A DNA stretch of 64,000 bases from Catenaria anguillulae PL171. Taxonomy: Eukaryota > Blastocladiomycota > Blastocladiomycetes > Blastocladiales > Catenariaceae. Below the pieces are notes generated by a model that was not told the DNA's origin, did not search any database, and saw only the letters and a list, made by a program, of their open reading frames with translations. The stretch covers positions 434,001 to 498,000 of the forward strand of contig MCFL01000010.1 of NCBI GenBank assembly GCA_002102555.1, given 5' to 3'. The translations under genes and the position numbers were made by a program. Numbering within the stretch: position 1 is the first letter of the stretch; the number at the start of each line of letters is the position of its first letter. Shown here in pieces: positions 23,473-35,843 of the stretch.

Positions 23473-25524
23473 TTAGAACGGCAACAACTTGGCGGGCACC
23501 TGCTTGCCGGCGTAGTAGGCAATGACCTTGTTTGCCTTGTCAACGACGCCCTCGACCGTGATGCCAAACTTCTTGTACACTTGCGGGGCGGGACCCGAAG
23601 CGCCAAACGTGGTCAGACCCACACTGGCATGCGCATACTTGTCCCAGCCAAAGGTGCCGAGGGCCTCCACCGACACGGCGGGAATCTTACCGTCGCGCAA
23701 CACTTGCTCGCGGTACGCCTGGGGCTGCTTGTCAAACAAGGTGGTGCAGGGCATGGACACGACACGTGCGGGGGTGCCGGCGGCCTCAAGGGCCTTGGCG
23801 GCATCCACGGCAAGCGACAACTCGGTACCCGTGCCAATGAGCGTGATCTTTGCGGCCTCGTTCTCCTTGACCACGTAACCGCCCTTGAGCACGGCCTCGA
23901 TCGACGTGCCCTCGAGCTGCGGCACGTTTTGGCGTGAGAGAGCAAGCACCGAGGGGGACTTGGTGTTGGTGAGCGCGGCGTAGTAGGCGCCCGACACTTC
24001 GTTGCCGTCGGCGGGACGGAAAGTCAACGTGTTGGGGGTGGCACGCAACATGGCCACGGTTTCAATGGGCTGATGGGTCGGGCCGTCTTCACCAAGACCA
24101 ATCGAGTCGTGCGTCATGATGTAAATGACTTGGTGGTGCGACAGGGCAGACAAGCGAGACGCGCCGACGGCGTACGAAATAAAGTTGAGGAAGGTGGCGC
24201 CAAACGGAACAAAGAAGCCGTACGCATGCAGACCGTTGCAAATGGCGGCCATGGCGTGCTCACGCACACCAAAGCGGATGTACCGGCCAGAGTAGTCGCC
24301 GAGACCGGTCGACGGTGCTTGGAAGTCCTTGGCCGTCTTCCACCGCGTCAGGTTGGAGCCCGTCAAATCGGCGGATCCACCAATGAGTTCGGGCACATGG
24401 TCGGCAATGGCGTTGAGCACCAGCTCAGAGAGCTTGCGGGTAGCAACGGGGGCATCAGCGGGCGTGTACTTGGGCAAGTACTTGAGCAAGTCTGGGTGGG
24501 GCTTGGACTCGCGGCGGCGCTCAAATTCGGCAGCAAGTTCAGGGAACGCTTGCTTGTACTTGGCAAACAAGGCGTTCCAGGCGGCCTCAGCGTCGGTACC
24601 GCGCTTGTTGACCTCCTTGTAGAGCTCGTACACCTCGGCGGGCACGTGGAACGTGGCCTCGGGGTTGAATCCGAGCTTTTGCTTGAGCTGGGTAATGTCT
24701 TGCGCGCCAAGTGGGGCGCCGTGGACCTTGTCGGAGCCAGCCTTGGTGGAACCGAAACCGATCGTGGTGCGGATCTTGATGATGGTGGGCTTGTCCGTCA
24801 CCTTTTGTGCAGCGGCAATGGCCTCGGCAATCGACGACGGCTGGTCGGCGTCGCCATCCGAGACAACAAGCGTGTGCCATCCGTACGACTCGAAACGCTT
24901 GTTGACGTCCTCGGTAAAGCCCAAGTTGGTGTCTCCGTCAATCGACACGTGGTTGTCGTCATAGAGAGCAATGAGCTTGCCGAGCTTGAGATGGCCGGCG
25001 AGCGAGCACGCCTCCGAGGCCACACCCTCTTGCAAGCAACCGTCGCCCAAGATGACATACGTGTAGTTGTTGAAGAGCTCGTATCCGGGGCGGTTAAAGT
25101 GCGCAGCCAAGTGTGCCTCGGCAATGGCCAAGCCGACGGCCGACGAGATACCCTGGCCGAGCGGTCCCGTGGTGAGCTCCACACCGGGGGTCCAGCCAGC
25201 TTCCGGGTGACCGGGCGTCAGCGAGTCGAGCTGGCGGAAGGCCTTGAGGTCGTCCATGGAGAGCGGGTAGCCCAGAAGGTGCAACATGATGTACTGCAGG
25301 GCGCACGCGTGGCCGTTGGACAGCACAAAGCGGTCGCGGTTGGCCCACTTTGGGTTGGAAGGCGACGTGGTGAAGAAGCGCGAGAAGAGCGCATGCGCCA
25401 TCGGGGCACAGCCCATCGGGGCGCCGGGATGGCCAGAGTTGGCCTTTTGCACGACATCGGCCGCGAGTGTGCGGATCGTGTTGATGGCAAGCGAGTCCTT
25501 GGACGAGAAGGCGGAGAAGGTCAT
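23473..25524 (-). CDS. TKL1: Transketolase
   Basis: Thiamine-diphosphate enzyme of the pentose phosphate pathway that moves two-carbon ketol units between sugar phosphates. Single uninterrupted frame of 683 residues, the standard fungal length. Visible landmarks: NSGHPGAPMGCAPMAH near residue 29, the ThDP/Mg motif GDGCLQEG followed by the DDNHVSIDGD loop, the catalytic-glutamate region FGVREHAMAAICNG, and HDSIGLGEDGPTHQP. No intron is present, which stands out beside the intron-bearing neighbours and fits a highly expressed gene. A long antisense frame (24073-25737 +) is a by-product of GC-rich codon use. Confidence 0.98.
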   Translation of the reverse strand: MTFSAFSSKDSLAINTIRTLAADVVQKANSGHPGAPMGCAPMAHALFSRFFTTSPSNPKWANRDRFVLSNGHACALQYIMLHLLGYPLSMDDLKAFRQLDSLTPGHPEAGWTPGVELTTGPLGQGISSAVGLAIAEAHLAAHFNRPGYELFNNYTYVILGDGCLQEGVASEACSLAGHLKLGKLIALYDDNHVSIDGDTNLGFTEDVNKRFESYGWHTLVVSDGDADQPSSIAEAIAAAQKVTDKPTIIKIRTTIGFGSTKAGSDKVHGAPLGAQDITQLKQKLGFNPEATFHVPAEVYELYKEVNKRGTDAEAAWNALFAKYKQAFPELAAEFERRRESKPHPDLLKYLPKYTPADAPVATRKLSELVLNAIADHVPELIGGSADLTGSNLTRWKTAKDFQAPSTGLGDYSGRYIRFGVREHAMAAICNGLHAYGFFVPFGATFLNFISYAVGASRLSALSHHQVIYIMTHDSIGLGEDGPTHQPIETVAMLRATPNTLTFRPADGNEVSGAYYAALTNTKSPSVLALSRQNVPQLEGTSIEAVLKGGYVVKENEAAKITLIGTGTELSLAVDAAKALEAAGTPARVVSMPCTTLFDKQPQAYREQVLRDGKIPAVSVEALGTFGWDKYAHASVGLTTFGASGPAPQVYKKFGITVEGVVDKANKVIAYYAGKQVPAKLLPF

Positions 25525-26803
25525 GGCGACGGGACGGGCGGCGGGCGGCGTGGATGGGGACTGAGGGAGCGTATCGGGTCGTCAGTGCGACGGGCCAATT
25601 GCAATGTGGACGAGTATGAGCGTACCAAGGTCAGCGAAAGTGAAGGGCAAGAAGAGAGCAAGAATCGGATCGGACTGCTGCTTTCATTCAACAAAGATGT
25701 GTGTGTTGCAATGTGTGTGGGAGACAAGACGTGTTGATCGGAAATGCAGTCGGGGGTTCGCGCCGGTATTTGTATTTACGCTCGGCTCGCGAGTCCAGTC
25801 GCGGCGGCCAAGTGTCTCGCGCTGTCCCGAGGAGTCTCGTAATTCGCCATCCATCCAATCCGTCTGTGAGCTGCACAACAGCTAAGTGCACGCGAGCCAA
25901 TTAGCCGACCACCACGGAATGGTTGGGATCATGACTGTATGAGTGATGGGAACGATGACGAACACGTTGTGCTGATTGGAGAGGTTGGGGCTGGGCCGCA
26001 TCAAGCCTCATTTGCTCACTGAAAATAGTCGCCAACTTGTAACCTAAGAAAAAAATGGGCTGGCGGGTGCTCAACTTTATGTGACGAAATCACTGGCATC
26101 CGACCACTCTAATAAGTTCTTTGTGCATCCGTGCTTGTTGACCACGGTCTACACAGTGACAGAATCAGCAGGCAAATCGATATCGTGACATTCCCACAGA
26201 GTTCTCTGGCAGGTTTCCAACCGACCTTCCTCTGGTGGGCGGTTGGGCGGGTCCGCCAGACTAGCGTCAAAGGGTTAACGTTATGATGTCGGCGGCCGGC
26301 CCTGCCAATGCACAAATTATAAACGACACTGCTCAGTCGTCAGACGACGATGTCCATGCGAATGGCAACCGCACAATCTGTTCAGCGAGAGCAGCCAATG
26401 ATTCGAATTCATGAACAGGCTCTGTTCTCGAATGAGGCTGGCGTCCATCAACACATCCAGAAACTCCCACTCGAGCAAATGTAAATGATTGATTTCCATC
26501 CAAGCGCCGACATAATTATGCATAAGCTCGAGCCATCGTGATAGCCTCCAACGGCCGGGCAAAGACTTTAATTGCGCTTCACGAGCTTGAGAATCGCGTC
26601 CGCAGCAGCGTGTTGCGTTTGTTTGCACCTGGCTCACAACCTCTGACCTGGCATGTTGAGCATTGAAAAATGCTCATCCTTGCTTCGATTTGCTGACTCG
26701 CGCTATGGTACCTACCGAGTCGGATCGCAATCTCGAAGTCAAAGTCATTTTTTGCTGCACTCGATGAAATGAAGCCTGTTTGTACACAATGCTAGCTGTA
26801 CCC
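25525..26803. other. Divergent region, transketolase to receptor 1
   Basis: Carries the transketolase promoter and the promoter of the first receptor gene. Open frames at 26317-26637 and 26674-26865 (-) have no recognisable domain and no splice partners. Confidence 0.4.
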
Positions 26804-29800
26804 ATGTTGACTCCCCACCCTTGTGGGTCGCTGTTGGTCACAGCTATGATAGTGGTCCTGCTCATTGCTCAAGCCCGTGGTGCGACCTTTAATGTACATA
26901 TTCAGCGATGAGGTTGATCATGTCTACTTGGCAGACCGGTCTTTCTCTGATGATGTAAACATACGTATGTAGATTGCCGTGAATCTTCCGTTTTTGACCC
27001 CAGGATTGGGAAAGGCGGTCACAGGTATTGTCGCATTTCTCAAAGCCAATGAAGTCGCACTCGACACCATCGACCCATCAAATACGCACTCATTCCGGTT
27101 GATCTATACTGCAAGCAACTATACTGCGCTCAATGCTACATTGGCGATTCAGAATGCAATTACTCGAGATAACGTCGTGGGCATGGTGGGCGATTGGTGC
27201 GTACCTTTCACAGCCTTAAAACCGATGGAAAATCATTCATACAATCAAGACACAAACTGACTCGAATTCACAGGACGAGCTCCATGACCATTCCGCAAGC
27301 ACTCGCAAGCGCTCGAGACTTCACATGGGTGTGCTCAGGGTCAGCTACCTCTGACACATTGTCCGACAAAGTCTCGTTCCCATACACATTCCGAACCATC
27401 ATGAATGATGCGATGCAGGGTCGCGTTCTTGCAGGCTACGTCAAGTACATGGGCTGGCGCACTGCCTCCGTCCTTGCCTCGTCCGACGCATACGGCACAT
27501 CCATTTCGACCGCCTTCATTTCGTATAGTAATCAGCTCGGGATCACAATCACAGCCACACAGGTCTTTCAGCCGACGCAAACCAACTTTCAAGTGGCCCT
27601 GGATGCCGTGCTGAACTCTGGGTCACAGATTATTGTCGTCACAGCCATCGGCGAGAACACTATCACGTTGTTGAGGCAAGCAAAGGAGCGGGGAATGATT
27701 GGCGACGATTGGGTCTGGATCGGACCCGAGGTATGCTTTCAGCTCGTTGCTTTTTTGTATGCGAGGTTGCCAAGCATACAAAAGTTCGATTTGGTAGGCG
27801 TATGGATATTGGAGCGATCTCGACTTGTCGCATGAGGACCGAATGCTTGTCAACGGAATGCAATATGTCTATCCCCGTGAAAACTCTTACAACACCGAAC
27901 ATAATGCAACAATCGCACGGTTCCAGCAACAGAATCCAGGGGAAACATTACCGCCTGCCTATTCTTTCCTCTTTTTCGGTTTGTTACTAGCAATCTCTCA
28001 ATGGTCGCAGAATGGGATCCTGGTTTTCGCTGACCGGCGCCGGTCTGCAACCGACTACATAGATTGTGTCAAGGCACTGGCGGCAGGCATTCTGCGCGTG
28101 CGTCGCGTTCCCTTACCCGCCGCCCATTACAAATAGCCACTCATTGTATTGCGTTCCGGCTGATACACAGGTTGTCAATGAAACCGGAGTCACCAATTTT
28201 TACGCTCGAAACTACTTTCCAAATCTCGGTAAATACTTTTTGCAACCGTTCGATGGTGTTACCGGACACGTCACATATGACGAGGTTGGAAATCGTCAAG
28301 CGTACGCCTGGTCATGATCGTTTCGTGGAGCCAAGCCCTTCACGATCGAGATTCTGTCTCACCACCATGCGGTGAATTACGCAGATTCTTTCAAGTCATG
28401 AACTGGTTCAACAATACCGCCCGCCCAGTCTTTGATGTGGACCCGCATCTCAACATTCACCCAATCGCGCCCGTCAAGTTTTTCTCAGGAACTTCCAAAG
28501 TGCCCAAAGACCGACCTGACCAAGTTCCGCTCATCGCCACATTAGAGAGCACGGCCGGAAAGTCTCTGCTTGTTGCAAACATCATGGTCGGACTAAGCAT
28601 CTGCGTGATCTGGCTATACTTGTTGCGATATCGGTACCATACGACTGTGCGCTCGCTCAGCTTTCCGTTCTTGTCTCTCATCACGCTGGGATGTCTCATG
28701 ATTGTGGCAAGCAACATTACAAGCTTGGGAGTGGCGACAACGACGAGCTGCCAGGTCAGCCTGTTTGTGTTTGTCTATGGCGTTGAGTTGATTTTGGCGA
28801 GCAGCACAGCCAAAGCGTACCGAGTACGTTCTGTTTGCGACCATGGGAACCAATGTCATTGGTCACATCGCCTCATCTGCAAAACCACAGCTTTATCGTA
28901 TTTACGACAATGTTGTCATCAGCGTCACCCGCATTGCCAACGCACAGCTCCTCGGCGGACTTGGCCTCGTCATGCTTGGTCAAACCTTCATCTTCATCGC
29001 ATGGATCGTGCTCGCGCCCGTTCAATCAATCCTCATTTCTGCTCGGACATACTATTATTTCCGTTGCGCAAGTCAGTACGAGGGCCACCATGTCACCTTT
29101 TCCGTCATTACTACCGGCTACAACTTGTTCCTGCTCTTGACCATGATGGTGTTTGGATACAAGACGCGAAACATTGCCAAGAACTATCGCGAGACAGCGT
29201 ACATTTTATACGTTGCACAAAACACGCTCTTGTCTGGGTTGGTCGTGGGGTCATTCCACTGGTTTGCATTCGGGGAATCGACCCTGTCCGCATTCGTTTT
29301 CAAGCAATGCACAATCCTGGTTCGTGTCGTCTTCGGGATACCGTTTGTTGCCGATTTCCTTGGCACGGCACTCACCAATTTCATAAAACAGTATGCCGTC
29401 AACTTTGCATTCTTTGCACTTGTTGGTCGAATTGCGCTCGTCACGTACATGTCCAACGTCAAGCTCAACACCAACGGCGCAGGCCTTGCTAACCAGTCCA
29501 ACCATTTGCACTTGTCGTCAACCATTCCCGTCAAGACGTTCAATGCCGAATCACCATCGCCGTCAAACAATCCCAGCACCGGCGTCAAAGTCAGCACCAT
29601 CGATGGCAAGGTCACGACTATTCGCGGCACTTACTCTGTGAAGCGTCTCGGTTCACTGTTGTCGACCTGGGTCTCACACCATGTCACAATTCACGCCGCT
29701 GACGGATACCTGACCATGCTGCCCGCTCGCGACAATCCAGAATCAGGAATTGTGCTTCGCTTGTGCTACGTGCACTATGACCCCAGTCCGCCTGGCTTCG

Positions 29801-30084
29801 ACAACTGCCTGGAATTGTCCACCAAGGGAAAAGGCGCGTACTTGATTCAGTTTACGAGCGAAGAGGAACGGACCATGTGGGTATCCATCATGGGCGGACA
29901 GGCCGCTGTGAATAAGCGAAACACAACAGGCGCTCAAGCATCATCGTCCGTTGGACGTCCAAGGTCGCTTTCAAATACCGCAGGAGTAACCATAGTACAG
30001 GGAGTATTGGGAAGAGCATTCAGGCGCTCAAGGAATAGGTGCGATGTTGGACAGCGGATGTACATAAGTACAATGTCAATGTAG
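26804..30084 (+). CDS. Class C (GABA-B-like) GPCR with C-terminal PH-like domain, paralogue 1
   Basis: Predicted ligand-binding receptor of the metabotropic glutamate/GABA-B class. Nine exons: 26804-26893, 26973-27196, 27274-27730, 27798-27978, 28063-28097, 28171-28301, 28385-28823, 28891-29319 and 29392-30084, all in phase, 892 residues. A hydrophobic leader ends at about ARG-A-TFN. The periplasmic-binding-like (ANF) ectodomain covers about 31-400 (ASNYTALNATLAIQNAI, GWRTASVLASSDAYG, LNSGSQIIVVTAI). There is no cysteine-rich linker, as in GABA-B receptors. Seven TM segments start near residue 433. After TM7 a linker leads to a PH-like domain at about 727-845 (GTYSVKR, STWVSHHVTIH, LELSTKGKGAYLIQF, EEERTMWVSIM). 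The ligand is unknown. Tandem paralogue of the gene at 31017. Confidence 0.85.
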
Positions 30085-31016
30085 TTCTGAATTTATAAAC
30101 ATCGCCTACACATGCACGTTGTACACATGCACGTTGCCATTACATTTCCGCCATCGGCCACGGCCAAGGCAGGGCACATATACTGGCGGCAGGCCAGAAC
30201 ATTCTGGCAGCTAAAGGAGGAGGAGATCACCCGCCGCTTCTGCTCATTGGAACATGTGCAAGAATGTATGACGGTCCGGTACAACGGCTGCCACAGGGTT
30301 GAATTCGCCAAGGCGTTGCCTGAGGCGGGTATCTGGCTGCAACAAGAGCACACTTCATGGTCCAAGCTGCCTGCGCTTCATTGCACGAGTCGTGCCAGCT
30401 TAACGTGCCTGAAAAAAAAGGACTTGATTTGCCAGTGAACAATTTAATTGCTCGTTGTGAAATCTGCGTTCCTTTGATTATAGGTAGTACAAGAGAATCT
30501 CGGGACTCGCGAGCCAAATACTGCTGCATCCAACTGGAGGACTTGCATCAAGCTGCTTTTACATAGCCGAATGCGAGGCACCATATTAATATCACTGGGC
30601 TGAGCGCCATGAGACCGAATGGGAAGGGAGACCGAAAAGGGAAACTTCATTCAGATACGCACTGTGACAGCAAACGAGCTGGCTGCACTGCGAGCTGGGT
30701 GGCTGCTTTCTCAGGCGCAGGATATTTATTGGAATGTTCTCCGAGTCGGCCGTTGACGCGTCCCGATCCATGTTTCTGAATCGTCAAATCGAACATGGCT
30801 GTGCAAGTTGGAGCACGATTTCCCACCATAAATCACGACAACAACCCGATGCACATTGGCCGGCGCCCCTTGCAATACATTGCTAGTTCCCTTTATTCAC
30901 TCGATACAGTAGCATCCAGTAAGCTGCACCACCCTGTGCCTGCGTGTCACCATCCCCTTACAGCCGAGCCCTGCAGCGCCATCAACCATCGATAGAACTC
31001 CAAACCGCACGCCAGC
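30085..31016. other. Intergenic between the two receptor paralogues
   Basis: 0.93 kb holding the promoter of the second receptor. It shows no obvious similarity by eye to the region upstream of the first receptor. No gene recognised. Confidence 0.4.
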
Positions 31017-34000
31017 ATGTCACTTCACTGGCTAGGAACACTAGCCATTGTGCTACTATTGTGTGCGGGAGGCGCACATGGTGCGAACTTCAAGGTAACG
31101 TCGCTCCAAACGATCTCTTTCACGTGATCATGTTAGCTCACAGCCCTCCTCGCGACCCAATAGATTGGAGTCAATCTTCCGTTTGAAACAGCCAGTGCGT
31201 TGAAAATTTTGTGTACCCAATGAGGTTCGAGTCGGTAACCGATCACCGACTGCACTCTCGTCCAGGCCTGGGTACTGCCGTGACAAGTCTGGTCAAGTTC
31301 CTTCAAGTCAACGAAGTCGACTTGGCGACGATTGACCAAACGGGAACCCACACATTCTCTCTCGTATACACGGCAACCAACTACACTGCGCGTACGTTCG
31401 ACAACCATTTATTTTTCCCTTCCGCCCACATCACGACCGGGTGATCTGACGTGCTCTGCGGTCCCAATTAATCAATCAAACAATCCATGATCGATAGGCA
31501 ATGCCACACTGGCGATGCAGGATGCCATTTCGACACACAATGTGCTCGGAGTCGTGGGCGACTGGACGTCGTCCATGACTATTCCACAATCGCTTGCTGG
31601 TTCGAGAACGTTTACATGGATGTGTAGCGGCGCCGCGAGCAGTTCCGTCCTGTCCGACAAGAGTATGTTTCGATCATCAAGGCTGCTCCAGAACTTGCTG
31701 CGACCTCACTCACTGACTGACCGTGCTCTCCGTATTCCACAGGCAATCACGCCTATTTCTTCCGGACCATGTGCGGTGTGTATCCCATTCAACTGTTCGT
31801 CTATTGGATTCAGACTGACTCCTTCTTCGGTATTGGTATCACTCAAAGACGACCCAAGCCAGGTATGTACAATACACGTCCAGCGATCGAGACAAGAAAG
31901 ACTGATTTCCCACGTTGATTCATTCACAGGGCCGTATCATTGCACAATTTGTCAAGTCATTGGGATGGGGTACTGCGTCGGTCATTGCTTCATCGGACGC
32001 ATACGGACAAAGTGTCAGTGGCGCATTTTTGACGAGGGCGCGGGAACTCGGAATTCAAGTCACAGCGAATCAAGTGTTCCAGCCTGGACAAACCGACTAT
32101 AGTGTCGCATTGGATGCTGTTCTCAACTCTGGCTCGCAAATCATTGTCTTGTCAGCTCTTGCCGACAGCAGTCTTGGGCTTCTTCGTCAAGCAAGGTGCG
32201 TGCGCGGCAAAGTGCTTTGCCACAAAATCATGTGCATTCCGTGCACTGATACCCAGTACTCGCCCGTTTTGCAGAGCTCGCGGCATGATTTCGCCCGAAT
32301 GGGTTTGGATCGGTCCCGAAAACATGGCATCCTTTTCTGACTTGGGGCTCGATGCCACGGACATGGAGAACGTTGATGGAATGCTCTACGTGTGCGTTCT
32401 TGCGCTTATTCCTGTTACCCGTCTCTTTGATGATTCTAACCTGCTACCTTCTCCAGATACCCTCGGGAAAAAACGTACACTGCTCGTTTCAACACTTCAG
32501 CCACTCGTTTCAAGACAGCGTACCCGTCGCTCGATATTCCTGCCTATAGTTTTCTTTTTCAGGATTGCGTTGAAGCGCTCGCTCGTGGCATCCTCAAGAT
32601 TGCCCAAGAAAAGAGCGTAGCTGACCTGTACAACCGGAACTACTTTCCCAACTTGACGCACTACTTCCTCACCCCGTTTGAGGGTTTGACTGGCCCGATT
32701 CAGTATGATGTTTTTGGCAACCGCAGGGCGTACTTCAACGTCTTCAACTGGTACAAGGGGGTGTCGACACCCGTGTACGACGTCCTGCCTGATCTTTCAG
32801 TTGTGCAACGGACTCCAATCACCTTCTTTGGCGGGACCAAGACCATTCCCAGGGATAGACCGCAGCAGATCCCGCTCGTCGCCTACTTGGACAGCCCTAC
32901 TGGTATTGGACTTGCCGCTGGAAACGGAATCGCGATTGCCATCGTCATCTTGACGTGGATCTACCTCTTTGCGGCTCGGAATCAGCCCTCCGTGCGCAGT
33001 CTCAGTTTCCCGTTCCTGTCGCTCATTTGCGTCGGATGCGTACTCGTACTTGCAAGTAACATTGCTGCTCTTGGGTCGCCGACATCCGTTGGTTGCCAAA
33101 CCAGCTTGTGGCTCTTTTGCTGGGGCCTCGAGCTCGTTCTCGCATCTTCTGCGGCCAAGGCTTATCGGGTATGTCTATCTCATTGCCACTTGTCGAGGTA
33201 AACACTCACAAGCAAGCCGACTGACACTGCCATTGCTCCATTCCCACTTTGTGATGTCAACAATCAAGCTTTGGAGGATTTTTGACAACAAAATGATTTC
33301 CGCGGGCAAGGTTGGGAACAAGTATTTGTTTGCGGGTGTTCTCGGCGTTATTCTGGGTCAAACCATCATCTTGATTATTTGGACGGCCGGCGGACCTCAA
33401 CAAGCCATCATGGTGTCGTCGCGCACCTACTATTTCTACCGCTGCGAGTCGGCAGTGACTTCATTCAACTCTGCTCTGTCTGCGGTGACCATCGTGTACA
33501 ATTTCATCTTGCTCGCTGTGCTCTTGTTCCTCGCCTACAAGACACGTGGAATCGCGAGCAACTTCAAGGAGTCCACGTGGATGTTTTACACGGGCCAAAA
33601 CATTTTGCTCACGGGTATCGTTGTGGCGGCATTCGCCTTCTTCTCCTTTGGTGATTCCAGTTTGGCGGCGTTCATCGTCAAGCAAGTCACCATCATTGTA
33701 CGTGGCTCTGAGCTCAATCATTGTTGTGGCGGGATGCGCACTCACAACAATCTCCACATAGTATTCCGTTGCATTTGCATTTGCTGCACTCGTCGGCCGC
33801 ATTGCTGTCGCCGTGTATGCCACGAGCGGCTTCGCCGGCTTGGCCAAGCTCGCCAGCTCCGCGGCCATCATTCCTGCAAAGGACAATCAAGGGTCGTCAA
33901 CCCGTGGCGGGGCGCTGAGTACGCAAACGCCGGGCGGCGGCGGCGAAGGCAACATGAAGGTGAGCATGGTTGATGGCACCTCGCGCATTTCGTCGATTCG

Positions 34001-34497
34001 CGGCACGTATCCAGTCAAGAAAACAGGCGGCTTGATGAGCACCTGGATCTCTCACAATGTTGGGTTCCACGGATCGGATGGTATGTGCATGTTTGTGTCG
34101 AGTGCGCCTGCATTGTGCTGCTCGCATCCAAATTTTCTTCGACACGCAACTCACACTTAACCTTTCGCTCGTATTTTCAGGTTTCTTTTCACTCATTCCC
34201 TCAAAAATTGATCCGGAGCTTGGCGTCATTCTGCGCCTCAACACGATTCACTTTGACCCTGCTCCGACGGGCATGAAGGCGTGCATTGAAGTATCAGCCA
34301 AGGGCAAGGGATGGATGATTCAGTTCCCGTCCGACGAGGAGCGCGAAAAGTGGGTCAGCGTGCTCGCCACAACGTCGACCAGCAAGAAGGGATCCACAAC
34401 GGGTGGGGCTGGTACGACTGCTCAGAGTGGTTCGCCACTTCGGGCGGCACCCTCGGGCAAGATTGCAGGTACCAATTCACAGAATGCACTCGGATAA
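31017..34497 (+). CDS. Class C (GABA-B-like) GPCR with C-terminal PH-like domain, paralogue 2
   Basis: Twelve exons: 31017-31094, 31164-31194, 31266-31391, 31498-31662, 31743-31775, 31849-31862 (14 nt), 31930-32195, 32275-32391, 32457-33168, 33269-33697, 33762-34080 and 34181-34497; 868 residues, no frame conflict. A clear signal peptide (MSLHWLGTLAIVLLLCAGG) precedes an ANF-type ectodomain (TNYTARNATLAMQDAI, GWGTASVIASSDAYG, LNSGSQIIVLSALA). Seven TM segments begin near residue 433 and end near 690. A PH-like domain lies at about 722-840 (GTYPVKK, STWISHNVGFHG, IEVSAKGKGWMIQF, EEREKWVSVL). Same architecture and about the same length as paralogue 1, but only three intron positions are shared: after the leader, after TM3 (AKAYR) and within TM7. 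The tiny sixth exon is needed to restore CDDPSQGR, aligned with NDAMQGR of paralogue 1. Confidence 0.87.
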
Positions 34498-35006
34498 GCT
34501 ATGTTCAGTGTGGGGAGCACTCTTCCATGATGATGACCATTATTTATGTATGAAGATGACGAAGACCTACAAGGGCTGGCCTTGTGTGCGCCTTGCGCTC
34601 TATGTTCACAGCTGCTTTTCTTCATATTTGTTTTACCTCCTTGTTTCTGTTTGCCGTGCGTCCAAATTCTCGCCCGTCATGGTTCATGTTCTTGTTTTAT
34701 TGCCCAACTCTACATAGCAGCAGTACCGAAAGCATATGCTTGCCGACGCACAGTCATTGATCGTTAAAGGTATCGCCATCGTCAAGCGCCGAGATCGGGC
34801 ATGCATGTGGTAGGTACTGAGCAAGCTATTTGCATTTGTCAACCTCGGAGGATAGAGCTACCTACGCAGATGCAAAAACAGAGGTATTGACGACAACGGG
34901 CAAAGAAAAAAAAGGCACAACTCGGAGCAGCGTAACAACCGTCCCTGATGCCTCACAGAGGGAGCTCAAACTTCTTGCCGCGCAAAACCCTGGCGATAAT
35001 CGCACA
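34498..35006. other. 3' flanks of convergent receptor 2 and ERD2
   Basis: Half a kilobase, no gene recognised. Confidence 0.5.
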
Positions 35007-35843
35007 TCAGCATGGTCTGAAACGATCATTGAACAGAGGCTCAGATGCAATGTATATGACGTACTTTGTCACGTAAATGTAAAAGAAGTCGGCATAGAGG
35101 ACGGTTTGGATCGATCCGGCAATAAACGGAATCCACTCCCAGAAGCCCTCGGTCGCGTATCGGTAGATCCAGTTCACAATGTACAGCCCACGGTACGCGC
35201 CGAGGGCAAACAGGTAGTGTGTCGTGATGGTTTCTGCCGAGCCCGTCTTGGTGAGCTGATGGAGCTGCGGCATGATGGCGACGGCTTCGAGCCAAATGGA
35301 ATAGGACCAAGTGAGCTGAGTGCACATGCGTCGGTGGATCCGCGTCAGTTTTTGCCCGTGGTACCAGGTCACACAAGTCACGACCAGCAGTGGTAAAGCA
35401 ACGGCCGCACCTCCATGAAAGTGAACTTTGAGTGAATGAAGAGCGTCACGGCCCCAGCACCGGCCAGCAGGTAATGGAACGGGAACGAGTCCAACTCGGG
35501 ATCCCACGTTGCGCGGTACGTGGTCTTCATGACCTTGAGAATGTAGGCCGTGGCGCCAATGAAGGTAATCTTCATGACCGTATTGTAAAGCGACACGAAA
35601 TGGGTAAACAAATCGAGGTAGCGCATCACAAACACGATCAGGTAGAGCAGTTGCGACTTGAACGAGATGCCTAGAGCACGAGTGCGCATAGACGAGGTGA
35701 TTGGTTTAGCACACCATATCGAGACAGTTATGAAGCGGAATCCAGCACGGACCGGCAGCCGATCGGGTCTTGTTCATCTTGAGCAGCAAAATGAAAAACG
35801 ACGCCAGATGCATCAAATCTGCAACCAAGCGAAAGATGTTCAT
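35007..35843 (-). CDS. ERD2: ER lumen protein-retaining (KDEL/HDEL) receptor
   Basis: Golgi membrane receptor that returns escaped ER proteins. Exons 35843-35753, 35670-35411 and 35315-35007 give 219 residues (family 210-220) with seven hydrophobic segments. Diagnostic blocks: [99 protein letters not shown]. The ATG is set by the conserved N-terminus; introns of 82 and 95 bp have canonical borders. Confidence 0.97.

Noticed and set aside
24073-25737. 554-codon plus-strand open frame opposite transketolase
   Set aside because: Shadow caused by GC-rich codon use; the minus-strand frame is a complete transketolase.
26317-26637. 106-codon minus-strand frame upstream of receptor 1
   Set aside because: No domain; composition not distinct from intergenic DNA.
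26804-34497. Receptor guanylyl cyclases (ANF ectodomain plus cyclase)
   Set aside because: The ectodomain is followed by seven TM segments of class C GPCR type and no cyclase or kinase-homology domain.
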